A stretch of 64,000 nt of DNA. Origin: Bacillota bacterium (GTDB taxonomy: Bacteria; Bacillota; Clostridia; Lachnospirales; Lachnospiraceae). Each line of letters begins with the position of its first letter. Positions within the stretch are counted from its first letter, which is position 1. Of the stretch, positions 54,946 through 63,091 are shown in pieces. Under the pieces are notes generated by a model. That model saw nothing but the letters and a program-made list of their open reading frames with translations. It was not told the origin of the DNA and ran no database searches. The stretch covers positions 54,673 to 118,672 of the forward strand of contig JAEXGM010000014.1 in the NCBI GenBank assembly GCA_023450835.1, read 5' to 3'. Position numbers and translations under genes: made by a program.

Positions 54946-55878
54946 TTATATTATTTCCGGCTTCTCTTCCTTTTCCTCTTTGCTTACTATCACAAAATCA
55001 CTGTTCTTCTCAACAGGAACAGCATAAACCCCATGTACCTTTTTATATAATTCAGATGCCACACTTAAAACCTTATGATATATTTCGTCAGTGTAATAGC
55101 CGAAATCGTAGATTCTCTGCGTGCCACCTTTATAATTGGGAGTTTCACCATTTTTCATGGTTTGCGCATATATAAAAACTCTCGTTCCCTCCATGCATGT
55201 GATTTCTACCATGCCATGGTGATGCTCAGGTCTTTTTAGGGATGCTACTACAATGAAACGATTACATAGCCTACAGTATTCTTTGTTAATGGCTATTGAG
55301 ACTGTACCATCTTTATTGAGGGATTTTATCTCAATAACTCCCTGTACCATCTTGGATTCTCCATGTTTTAATACCGGTTTTCTTTTCGTACGGATTACTA
55401 TATTGCTGGATGTTACGTCCTCCACATCATACATCCAATCTTTTTTTAAGTATCTTTTGCTATTATAAATACAATAGGTTTTATCTTTAATGCCGGCTAC
55501 TACTGCTTTTCTTGGAACTCTTGTTACCCTAGAAAGCAGTAAATCACCAATGCCTATTCGCTGATGCTTGCCATACAACTTTCTTAAATGGATACGAAAG
55601 TCCTCTAAACTTTCAATGGTTATTCTGCCGGTTACAATGTCATACATATATTTCATTCTGGAAACCTCTTCATGTGTGAAGCCCAGTTGTTTCAAAGACA
55701 TAGGTGTTATTTTATAACCGCTGCCTACCAAATTTATGAGGATATCAATTTCCTGATTCGTAAAATATAACTTGCTTAATTCTTCAAAAGGCATAACGAT
55801 ATCTATTTTGGATTCTGCATGATTATTTTTAGTATCACTGATTTCATAATTACCATTACTATTACTATTATTCCGCAT
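54946..55878 (-). CDS. hypothetical protein downstream of the SprT-like gene
   Basis: A 310-residue soluble protein; no family recognised. The N-terminal third is helical (SKLYFTNQEIDILINLVGSG), the middle is beta-rich and basic. It starts 4 bases after the SprT-like stop with AAGGAGGAA ahead, so it is co-translated and probably functionally tied to it. Confidence 0.65.
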   Translation of the reverse strand: MRNNSNSNGNYEISDTKNNHAESKIDIVMPFEELSKLYFTNQEIDILINLVGSGYKITPMSLKQLGFTHEEVSRMKYMYDIVTGRITIESLEDFRIHLRKLYGKHQRIGIGDLLLSRVTRVPRKAVVAGIKDKTYCIYNSKRYLKKDWMYDVEDVTSSNIVIRTKRKPVLKHGESKMVQGVIEIKSLNKDGTVSIAINKEYCRLCNRFIVVASLKRPEHHHGMVEITCMEGTRVFIYAQTMKNGETPNYKGGTQRIYDFGYYTDEIYHKVLSVASELYKKVHGVYAVPVEKNSDFVIVSKEEKEEKPEII

Positions 55879-55881
55879 ATC

Positions 55882-56553
55882 CTATTCCTCCTTCAGCATC
55901 GTTACCATGTCATTTCCACAGATGATATAAACATCCTTTGTTGCCCGGATGCTTAAGCCACAGACAGGACATGTGTATTTTCTTGTCGAACATTTCTTTT
56001 TAACAGGTTTTTGTATGCCATCCTCCCCACCACCGTCAGTACCAATACCGGGACTTCTCCCAGTTCCTATACCCATATAAGTGTAGTCCTCCCGATAAAT
56101 GGTAATGTCCACTAAACCATTTTTTTCTACCCAGTTACAAAGTGCCTCGGAGGGTTCCGTAATTGTCCATCCATAACTTGGATGCTTGCTTATCAATAAA
56201 TCTCTTGTTTCTGCTATTTCTTTAAACTTCCTTGTATGATAAACTCCATTCTTTGAAACATCTGCTATTCCGTTTAGGAAAGCATACAAATGACAGGATT
56301 CATGCATTAACGTAGCCACCACGTTAACAATGGGTCTGTTCAAGTATGCAGCCGATACATTGATTTCATGCTGATGGTCATATCCAGTATCCCAGCATTT
56401 CCCTAAACTAAAATGTCCAAAGGTACCTGCCTTCTTTTGAATTGTTATCGTTACATCACATAGTGAATTGTTAAAATAATCTTGATTGATTAAACCGTAT
56501 ATTTCTTTTAAATATTTTGCAGCTGTCGCATAATCAACTATTTCATGTTCCAT
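55882..56553 (-). CDS. SprT-like zinc metalloprotease
   Basis: A 223-residue protein with the active-site motif HESCH (His84, Glu85, His88), a preceding YFNNSL block and a C-terminal zinc-ribbon-like region (CSTRKYTCPVCG then YIICG). SprT/Spartan proteases act on DNA-bound proteins. It is first in a two-gene unit. On a mobile element it may help clear protein-DNA crosslinks or host proteins; inferred. Confidence 0.85.
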   Translation of the reverse strand: MEHEIVDYATAAKYLKEIYGLINQDYFNNSLCDVTITIQKKAGTFGHFSLGKCWDTGYDHQHEINVSAAYLNRPIVNVVATLMHESCHLYAFLNGIADVSKNGVYHTRKFKEIAETRDLLISKHPSYGWTITEPSEALCNWVEKNGLVDITIYREDYTYMGIGTGRSPGIGTDGGGEDGIQKPVKKKCSTRKYTCPVCGLSIRATKDVYIICGNDMVTMLKEE

Positions 56554-57051
56554 CTTATAGCCTCCCTAAAATGCACTTATAATTTTTCTGAAATGCACTT
56601 TATTTTTCACTATAAAATAAAAATAGGTGTACCGATTTCAGTACACCTACATTTTTGACAGACACCATATAAAATTCAAAAAAATCCATATTCAAAACCG
56701 TAATACCGTAATTTTTACAAAGCATCTTTTACACCCAGTTAACAACCCCTGACATATTAAAACCATAAAAAAAGCCGCTACATAACCAAAGTGAATGGAT
56801 TTTATTTCATAAAATCTCCACTTATCAGTCATATAACGGCCATTTTTAATTTTTCCGCAAGTCGTGTAAATCGACTTATGCAACCTCTGAAATCCCTGAT
56901 TTTACTGGACTTAATCCAGTGTACAGGGCATTAAAGCGATATGCATTTCTCAGAAACTTCGATATTACTTACACCATCTAACTATACAACTAAAATCAGT
57001 GAAAACCTACTTTCATTGTACCATTGTTTTACATTATAAAGAAAACGTGTC
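56554..57051. other. gene-free stretch
   Basis: Contains a terminator (56624-56649), a small hairpin AAGTCG / CGACTT near 56862-56880 and a 63-codon minus-strand frame that I do not accept. The right end borders the gene at 57052. Confidence 0.55.
56624..56649. terminator. terminator
   Basis: Perfect 9-base stem TAGGTGTAC / GTACACCTA, 8-base loop; T-runs on both sides. It separates the HEPN pair from the SprT-like unit. Confidence 0.75.
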
Positions 57052-57933
57052 TCAATTTAAGCCATTTATGTCATTATTTATGCTTATAACTATTATATTT
57101 TTTGAATTGTATGCCATTTGTATTAGAAAGTTATTTTCATTATCCTTATGATTAGAACTTTTTAATCCTTTTATACTGTCTGATATACTCTTTGCCAACT
57201 TAAAGTCAATTGGCTCACCTATTTTTAAATCTATCAGTGCATTACCAAATTGCTCAATACTTGGTACCCCTGCATAATCCTCATATGAAGTTCTAGAATT
57301 TCGCAATAGGTTCATCTGGCTAGTATCAACACTTACAGTTGATTTACAACTCCTACTTGGAATTATTTTAGGTTTTATTATATCCGCTGAAGCGTATAAC
57401 ATATCATAATGATTACCTTTTGTATAAAATACTCCGTATGATGTAATAGATTTTACTTTTGGAGATAATAAAAAATTATAATTTATACCTTTATATTTAA
57501 AAGGAATATTGCTTGAAAACAATTCATGTTGTAATAATTCAGCTTCGAACTCTCCTCCAATCATTCTGGTCAAATCTTCTTCCTTTTTATATTGCATCAG
57601 AAAAAAACGTGCTTCAGCTTTTATCTCATCATAAATGAGATAAAAAGCATCTGCAAGTTCTCTTCGTACTCTACCAGTTTTACTTTTTTTATAAGCCCCA
57701 GAAACCACCCAGCCTTTAGTACTAATAAATGTAACTTGTGAACGCCCACCATGTACTAATGTTGTATTATACTTAATTTTTGTAGGTCTCAGCCTATTCA
57801 TAATAATCAAAGAATCCTGCAATTTTGTAAATAGTTCTTGTTCATAAAATGGATGATTCATATGTTTCGTTAAATTACCAAATATACTATCCAGCTCTTT
57901 ACCAAAGTTAAACGTCAATTTGCTTGTCTCCAA
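57052..57933 (-). CDS. hypothetical protein paired with the AbiU2-like gene
   Basis: A 293-residue soluble protein, mixed alpha/beta; no family recognised. KKSKTGRVRRELADAFYLIY is a basic helical stretch near residue 80. The start is a TTG at 57933 with only a weak site. It lies 60 bases after the HEPN gene and is probably its partner, either the effector of a two-gene defence unit or an antitoxin-like subunit. This is inference. Confidence 0.6.
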   Translation of the reverse strand: METSKLTFNFGKELDSIFGNLTKHMNHPFYEQELFTKLQDSLIIMNRLRPTKIKYNTTLVHGGRSQVTFISTKGWVVSGAYKKSKTGRVRRELADAFYLIYDEIKAEARFFLMQYKKEEDLTRMIGGEFEAELLQHELFSSNIPFKYKGINYNFLLSPKVKSITSYGVFYTKGNHYDMLYASADIIKPKIIPSRSCKSTVSVDTSQMNLLRNSRTSYEDYAGVPSIEQFGNALIDLKIGEPIDFKLAKSISDSIKGLKSSNHKDNENNFLIQMAYNSKNIIVISINNDINGLN

Positions 57934-57993
57934 TCATTCTAATACACCACATTTACATATCTTTATAAATTTACTATCCTTATTTTTGAAAGA

Positions 57994-58638
57994 CTAATCA
58001 TTGCAAGTTTTCTTTAATAAAACCAATAAATCATCTGTATTTGTCGACATAGAAAGTTGAGGTATTTCATTCAAATAATGAATAAAGTTATTCAATGTCA
58101 TTGAAGCAAATGCCGTAAGCTTCTCAATTTCTCCGTATGTAATATTATTTTCCCCAAGATCCATTTGATTTTTATACAAAAAATATTTTCCATCACTATG
58201 TGCATATATTTTATCTCTTTGATGTTTTAATTTTTTTAGTATATGTTTTAATTCATTGAATTCATTAATACTCGTTTTAATCAATTCTTTAGGTTCATCA
58301 CCTATAGGTACTCCGTTATATAATGGATTCTGTAATAATTTAGTATGCATCTCCATCATATTGATAAATCTACCTATATTTTTAGTGTGCTTACTATATA
58401 TAACATTCTCTTTATCCTCTTTATCAATATCAACTTCAAATATTTTATATGTTTCAATTATTATTATTTTTACTAGTGCTTGTTGTGTTACTCCAAAAAA
58501 GGTAGGTGCTAAATTCATTTCTTTTTTATACTTTTCTTTTGCCAGTTCCATTGTCTTTAATAACGAAGTACAATCATTTATAAAAGTTACATTAGATATA
58601 AATTGCCGAATATCAGTTACTATTTCCTCTTTAGTCAT
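57994..58638 (-). CDS. AbiU2-like HEPN-domain protein
   Basis: A 214-residue helical protein whose ending LKHQRDKIYAHSDGK matches the RxxxxxH active-site helix of AbiU2-type HEPN domains, which act as RNases in abortive infection or as toxin partners. An earlier helix (LVKIIIIETYKIFE) and the C-terminal FASMTLNNFIHYL helix fit the fold. It starts after GGAGAG. It is the gene nearest the element's right end. Confidence 0.7.
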   Translation of the reverse strand: MTKEEIVTDIRQFISNVTFINDCTSLLKTMELAKEKYKKEMNLAPTFFGVTQQALVKIIIIETYKIFEVDIDKEDKENVIYSKHTKNIGRFINMMEMHTKLLQNPLYNGVPIGDEPKELIKTSINEFNELKHILKKLKHQRDKIYAHSDGKYFLYKNQMDLGENNITYGEIEKLTAFASMTLNNFIHYLNEIPQLSMSTNTDDLLVLLKKTCND

Positions 58639-58721
58639 AATAATCTCTCCTTAGTATATTAAGTTTCATACAAAACTTACTATTAATAAATTTATTATAC
58701 TACTATGACATAAAATATATC

Positions 58722-59055
58722 TATACGCAACTTTATACGCAATTTTTATATCGTAAGATGAAACAAGATGAATTTCAAATCCCCATATATCCCCTCTTGG
58801 AGCACCGTATAACATATGATGAAACCATATGAAACCTCAAATGCTCACCCTCCCCTTTTTAGTGAACACTCCGTTGCAAAGGCGTAACGGGGTGTTTGCT
58901 TTTTATTGACAGGTTATATACCCTCATGGCAAAGATGTCATGGAGGTTGTATTTTCTCTGAAAGCCTTATGAATCAAGGTTTTCAGCGTTTTTGACCTTT
59001 TATGACACAGAAAGTATTTTAACATAAAAGTTGCATATACGCAACTTATACGAAA
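58722..59055. other. right attachment region of the 42-kb element and left end of the mini-element
   Basis: TATACGCAA repeats at 58722-58730 and 58734-58742 (12-base period), then a hairpin with loop GCAAAGGCGT (58876-58885; arms AACACTCCGTT / AACGGGGTGTT), a 43-base interval, a second hairpin with loop GCAAAGATGT (58929-58938; arms ACCCTCATG / CATGGAGGT), then sequence shared with attL including CTTTTATGACACA, and TATACGCAA at 59036-59044 with the variant TATACGAAA at 59047-59055. It therefore holds two cores side by side: the right end of the large element, then the left end of a second one. Confidence 0.7.
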
Positions 59056-59173
59056 CTATTTATTTTTTACGAAATTTTTAGCATTATAGATTATTTAAAT
59101 TGTCTCATTACCATGCTATTATGAATAGCAAGTATATCCAACTAGAAAAACAGTACCTTACATCATATCTATC

Positions 59174-59202
59174 TTTACATTTATATAAAAATGTACTATA
59201 AT
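59174..59202 (+). promoter_or_regulatory. promoter of the antitoxin RNA
   Basis: TTTACA at 59174-59179 and a consensus TATAAT at 59197-59202 with a 17-base spacer; predicted start near 59209. Confidence 0.75.
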
Positions 59203-59208
59203 TAGTAC

Positions 59209-59303
59209 ATAAAAGGGGCAACCGCCCACAAAGTGGTTAGCCTCCGGGATACAGTTTAATAACTGCCCACGAGACCGGCTAAGTCAGGGGCAGTTATTTT
59301 TTT
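59209..59303 (+). ncRNA. antisense antitoxin RNA of a type I system
   Basis: About 95 bases with no coding frame, running from the strong promoter to a Rho-independent terminator: AACTGCCC (59261-59268) / GGGCAGTT (59288-59295), then a seven-base T-run. The transcript is antisense to the 3' end of the toxin gene, as in the txpA/ratA and bsrG/SR4 loci of Bacillus. It also contains GGTTAGCCTCC (59235-59245), the same sense sequence found in the toxin leader. Confidence 0.6.
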
Positions 59304-59392
59304 CGCTTATTTTTCCTATTGTCTAAATAGGTAAGCAATGCAATGATTACTAATACAAAAGTGAATAAATCACTATATGTAACATAGCTCAT
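59294..59392 (-). CDS. holin-like type I toxin peptide
   Basis: A 32-residue peptide: short N-terminus (MSYVTYSDLF), one hydrophobic helix (TFVLVIIALLTYL) and a strongly basic tail (DNRKNKRKK), the layout of the small holin-like toxins of Firmicute type I systems that disturb the membrane. The ATG at 59392 has GGGGGG eight bases ahead; an ATG two codons upstream is too close to it. The leader's CCTCCC can pair with GGGGGG and hide the ribosome site. Confidence 0.75.
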   Translation of the reverse strand: MSYVTYSDLFTFVLVIIALLTYLDNRKNKRKK

Positions 59393-59528
59393 TGGCATCA
59401 CCCCCCTTCATGGGAGGCTAACACACCCTGTACACGATTACTCTAATCATAATTATCATATTTTCTTATTATTCACAATTGAAAAAAGTCATTTAATCTC
59501 AATATCCACCCATGATAAAATTCCATTT

Positions 59529-59799
59529 TATACGCAACTTTATACGCAATTTTTATGTCACATGATGAAACAAGACGAATTGCAAATCCCCATCTATCCA
59601 CTCCCGGTGCACCATGTAACATAGGATGGCACCATATGAAACCTTAAATGCTCACCCTCCCCTTTTTAGTGAACACTCCGTTGCAAAGGCGTCATGGGGG
59701 TTGTGTTTTTTATGGAAGCCTTATGAATCAAGGCCTTCAGTATTTTTAACCTTTTATGACACAAGCGAGTATTTTAACATAAAAATTGTTTATACGCAA
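59529..59799. other. third attachment-like site, attP-like
   Basis: TATACGCAA at 59529-59537 and 59541-59549, about 130 bases closely matching the copy at 58743-58875, then loop GCAAAGGCGT (59683-59692). Here the left arm is the AACACTCCGTT type while the right arm is the CATGGGGGTT type seen at the left end of the large element, so the hairpin is a hybrid. The right flank has CTTTTATGACACA and a single TATACGCAA (59791-59799), one repeat having been lost. Confidence 0.65.
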
Positions 59800-59860
59800 G
59801 TTTTAATTTTTATAGAATATCTCTCTAAATATTTAAATCTTAATTATTTATTTGTATCCT

Positions 59861-59880
59861 AACTGACATCTTTGTCAGTT
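59861..59880. terminator. hairpin downstream of the TPM operon
   Basis: Perfect 8-base stem AACTGACA / TGTCAGTT, 4-base loop; a T-rich run follows on the plus strand. Direction uncertain. Confidence 0.5.
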
Positions 59881-59953
59881 CTTATTTTTGAATAATTTTT
59901 TTGCTGCTTGAATTAACGAAGTAGCAAAGACCTTTTTCATTAAATATTATTCT

Positions 59954-61582
59954 TTATTTCCTTCCAGCGCCACCTCCACGGCTAACACCACCTCCTCCTG
60001 AGGCTGTACCTCCGCCGGGTGTATATCCAGAACCATGTGTTCTACCTACTCCGCCAGAGGAGCTTCCTGCTCCTCCACCACGGCTAATACCTCCGCCGGG
60101 TGTATATCCAGAACTAGGTGTTCTACCTACCCCGCCAGAGGAGTTTCCTGCTCCTCCGCTGGAACTGCTGGAAGAAGATCTTCCTGCTCCTCCTCCCAAA
60201 CTACTGCCGAATGAAGATCTTCCTGCTCCTCCCCAGCTGCTGTCGGATGAAGATTTTCCTCCTCCCGAACTGCTGCCGAATGAAGTTCTTCCTGCCCCTC
60301 CCCAACCACTGCCGGATGAAGGTGTCCCTGCTCTTTCGCTATTTCCCTGGAATCCACCGCCGTTATGTGGGGGCCGAGAATACATTTCATCGTTAGGATT
60401 GACGCCACCCATGGGAACACCATAACCGGAGCCATTATATCCGGCACCTCGGTTATATTGATCATAGGGTGTATCATTGAAGTTATCCTGATAATATTTT
60501 TGTTTACGCTTTGATCTAAAAAACAGATAAATAGCTACAATTATTACTAAACCTGTCATCAACGCCCCTTCAGCATCCCTTCTTCTCGGCAATTTTGTAA
60601 CTTTATATGACGTAAATTTTCTGCTTGCTGCTACACTCGGTAATGTATCTTCCGCCTTATTATAATTTTCATTAAAAAGATAATAAAACTTATCCGCTGT
60701 TTCAGTTGTTCCCTCACTATAATTTTTGACAGCAAATTTAGGTTCTAAAACTCGATCCAATACACTTTGCACTACTTCCTCAGTTGCAAATGCTCCCGTC
60801 TCACCTCCAGTTTGCAGCCAATAATTATCCTCCTCCTTATATAAAATCAGCACTGCATCACGGCTGCCCGTTTTAAGCTCTTTAAAAGTTTTTATTGCAT
60901 CATCTTGAAAATTCAGTCCCTCTTCATAATAATTCTTTGTTACTACGAAGAAAGCGGCATTGTCTATTTCTCGGGTATTTGAGCTCTTCTTATTAATATA
61001 CTCCTCGCTTGAGTCCTCTATTATATTCGCATTGTCATATACATATTGGCCAACGGCCAAATTCTCCGTCCCTGCAGGTGATTTTTCTTTCCAATGACCG
61101 CCTAATTCTTCAATAAAAGCGCCATATACTTTTTCAGCACCCAGACTATAATCCTTTGCTGCGAAGTCCGGTTCTAAATATTCCTGCAAAAGACTGGATA
61201 TTTTACTGCTTGGAAGCGTCTCCTCCAGACCCGCTCCCTGCATTGCCCAGTAATCATCATCTCCAATAGATAAGAGAATTAGAACCCCATTGTTTTTATC
61301 TTTTGAACCAATTCCCCACTCATTAAAAAGATTGTATGCATAATTTTCAAGAGTTTCCCCATCTGTAAAATCCACAGTTACCAAAACAATCTGAGCCCCG
61401 GTCCCATCATTTAGCTGACTCCCATATTCCGTAATCTCTTTTTCTACATCCTCACTAATTACGTTGGCAAAATCATTAACATAGAATTGCTCTGTTGGCT
61501 GTAATGTATCGGCAACTATAGTACCATGAGGCATTACACACAAAACTATCAGAAAGACCAATCCTATACAAATCTTTTTCAT
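59954..61582 (-). CDS. TPM-domain membrane protein with Gly/Ser-rich tail
   Basis: A 542-residue protein: signal peptide (about 1-24), TPM domain 1 (about 30-150; FYVNDFANVISEDVEKEI, NNGVLILLS), a second, more diverged TPM domain (about 170-310), a membrane helix (near 340-355), then about 150 residues of repeats such as SGGGAGRSS, GYTPGGG and SRGGGAG. TPM/YgcG-like proteins occur with LemA and are thought to act in envelope or photosystem maintenance. The tail is a cytosolic or extended glycine-rich region of unknown function. Last gene of a three-gene operon. Confidence 0.85.
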   Translation of the reverse strand: MKKICIGLVFLIVLCVMPHGTIVADTLQPTEQFYVNDFANVISEDVEKEITEYGSQLNDGTGAQIVLVTVDFTDGETLENYAYNLFNEWGIGSKDKNNGVLILLSIGDDDYWAMQGAGLEETLPSSKISSLLQEYLEPDFAAKDYSLGAEKVYGAFIEELGGHWKEKSPAGTENLAVGQYVYDNANIIEDSSEEYINKKSSNTREIDNAAFFVVTKNYYEEGLNFQDDAIKTFKELKTGSRDAVLILYKEEDNYWLQTGGETGAFATEEVVQSVLDRVLEPKFAVKNYSEGTTETADKFYYLFNENYNKAEDTLPSVAASRKFTSYKVTKLPRRRDAEGALMTGLVIIVAIYLFFRSKRKQKYYQDNFNDTPYDQYNRGAGYNGSGYGVPMGGVNPNDEMYSRPPHNGGGFQGNSERAGTPSSGSGWGGAGRTSFGSSSGGGKSSSDSSWGGAGRSSFGSSLGGGAGRSSSSSSSGGAGNSSGGVGRTPSSGYTPGGGISRGGGAGSSSGGVGRTHGSGYTPGGGTASGGGGVSRGGGAGRK

Positions 61583-61593
61583 ATTCTATCCCC

Positions 61594-62142
61594 CTACTCA
61601 TATAACACTAATGGTTTTATAACTGTAATTTTACTTAAGACATTTGCAGGAAAACGGTCTAAATTCTGATTAAACAGAAGACCCTTTTCGTTATATCCAC
61701 TATGGGATATAATCAATCTTCTGGATTCAATATTCACAGCAAAACTATCCCTGTAATATTGATCTCTTTGCTCCAGCTCTATCGTTCCCATCGTCTCATA
61801 CAATTTCATGGCAGCTTCAATTGCTTTTGTACTAGTTCCTACTTCCTCCTCCGGAGTAAGTGCACCTTGAAATAAATCTCTGTATTTAATTACTTCCTTT
61901 ATTTTCTCATCATCCTTATCTATGTATCGTTGAGCAACAACGGTTAAATTGTAACATTGTCCTACCATATACTTCAAATCACCCTGAATACCCTTACCGG
62001 TATATTCATCACCATAATAAAACTGATTTAAAACTTCAATTCTTAATCTCGTAAGTGAAGAGTGCCCACCGATCAGTATTGACATCAAAACAATAATACA
62101 GGTGATTCCAGCCGCTACCTTCCTGTTTTTTATAAACTTCAT
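61594..62142 (-). CDS. LemA-family membrane protein
   Basis: A 182-residue protein with an N-terminal membrane segment (about 9-26) and a helical domain ending in the LemA-like YNEKGLLFNQNLDRFPANVL block. LemA proteins are one-span membrane proteins with the C-terminus outside or cytosolic; molecular role unclear. Its start overlaps the XpaC-like stop codon by 4 bases. Confidence 0.8.
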   Translation of the reverse strand: MKFIKNRKVAAGITCIIVLMSILIGGHSSLTRLRIEVLNQFYYGDEYTGKGIQGDLKYMVGQCYNLTVVAQRYIDKDDEKIKEVIKYRDLFQGALTPEEEVGTSTKAIEAAMKLYETMGTIELEQRDQYYRDSFAVNIESRRLIISHSGYNEKGLLFNQNLDRFPANVLSKITVIKPLVLYE

Positions 62143-62798
62143 ATTGAATTTCTCTCCTTCAAGGATACAGAGAAATCATCCTCCAGATAATTATCCTGCT
62201 GAAGCATTTTCTTCATTACCTCCATATCAATGTCTGCCTCCATAACCTCATCTTCACATAAATCATCCAATACCTGGTGATAGGCTACAACCAATTCACT
62301 CATAAATCCTTCCATTCTTTTCATCCCCTCGATATGATTGTTTCCAACCTGTCCTTGGTTTTCTAATTCCATATAATTTTCAATTAGCCTTAATGTTGTT
62401 GGCAAATAATAAAGAAAAAATTGACTTACTTTTAAGCTTTTGTCAGGATACTTCTTTATGAATTCTATAATATGATACGAGTCATTTTCTAAGCTTTCTA
62501 CCTGTTTTCTAAAAATATCATTTCCTATCAAGTTTCTCAACAGGCGCAACCTATCCAAATGACCGATTGCTGTAACTAACTGCTCATCCGCATAATTATC
62601 CCCAGTGTTAATATATCGCCCTCTATTTTCAAAGAATAGATTTATGATATAGGAAGCAGATAAATATAATATAAAAGATAACCCAAGGACAATCATATAA
62701 TCGGAAATTTTATAAAGCGGAAACAGAAAAGCATAGACCAGCCACAATACCCCTATTAGATAAATTGGAAAAACAGATTTACATTTAATTTTCTTCAT
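62139..62798 (-). CDS. XpaC-family membrane protein
   Basis: A 219-residue protein with two N-terminal membrane segments (about 11-55) and a helical domain containing FFLYYLPTTLRLIENYMELE and EADIDMEVMKKMLQQDNY, the conserved blocks of the XpaC (PF10112) family. XpaC is usually linked to TelA; here it heads an operon with LemA and TPM proteins, so an envelope function is likely. Confidence 0.78.
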   Translation of the reverse strand: MKKIKCKSVFPIYLIGVLWLVYAFLFPLYKISDYMIVLGLSFILYLSASYIINLFFENRGRYINTGDNYADEQLVTAIGHLDRLRLLRNLIGNDIFRKQVESLENDSYHIIEFIKKYPDKSLKVSQFFLYYLPTTLRLIENYMELENQGQVGNNHIEGMKRMEGFMSELVVAYHQVLDDLCEDEVMEADIDMEVMKKMLQQDNYLEDDFSVSLKERNSI

Positions 62799-62847
62799 TC
62801 ATTGCACCCCTTATGTAAACCAAATATTTTTAAATGTGCTATCTTAT

Positions 62848-63057
62848 TCAAAACAAAAGCATTGCCTGATTAAATAATTCTGGTTTCTTCAGAGACGCAA
62901 AGTTCGGCTGCATCCCTTGCATTAAACCACCAGTCTCAACAAAGGCATCAAATTGATCCGATATTTCCGATAAACGCTTATAGTCAATCATGTGACGTTG
63001 AAAACATCTGGAAACAATGGGAATAATCCCGAACTCCTTGTTCCGTCGCTGTCCATA
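62848..63057 (-). pseudogene. decayed coding remnant
   Basis: A 69-codon frame without a start (FGIIPIVSRCFQRHMIDYKR, then ISDQFDAFVETGGLMQGMQP and a stop) in a gap that looks coding in composition; a different frame just upstream begins MKEVVNETYFGC. Probably the end of a lost gene with frameshifts. Parent family not recognised. Confidence 0.4.
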
Positions 63058-63091
63058 TTACAACCGAAGTAAGTTTCATTAACTACCTCTT

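Larger units (their letters stand above)
16881..58885. mobile_element. integrative element, about 42 kb, possibly conjugative
   Basis: Bounded by the repeated GCAAAGGCGT hairpin loops at 16881-16890 and 58876-58885, with TATACGCAA arm repeats just inside each end. It encodes a tyrosine integrase, an excisionase, a VirD4/HerA-like ATPase with secreted and membrane partners, a serine recombinase, and defence-type cargo. The interior is visibly more AT-rich than the flanking housekeeping genes. No relaxase, VirB4, NlpC/P60 hydrolase, replication initiator or phage structural gene could be recognised, so conjugation is possible but not shown. Confidence 0.75.
58929..59692. mobile_element. 0.75-kb satellite-like mini-element carrying a type I toxin-antitoxin locus
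   Basis: Delimited by the hairpin loops at 58929-58938 and 59683-59692, each with arm repeats oriented as in the large element. Its only visible genes are the antitoxin RNA and the 32-residue toxin. It has no recombinase, so it would need the large element's integrase to move. Confidence 0.55.

Noticed and set aside
56692..56883. 63-codon minus-strand frame with a hydrophobic centre
   Set aside because: No ribosome site, crosses a hairpin, and cysteine-rich ending looks non-coding.
16881..58885. Prophage
   Set aside because: No terminase, portal, capsid, tail or lysis genes; secreted surface proteins and a coupling-type ATPase fit a transfer element better.
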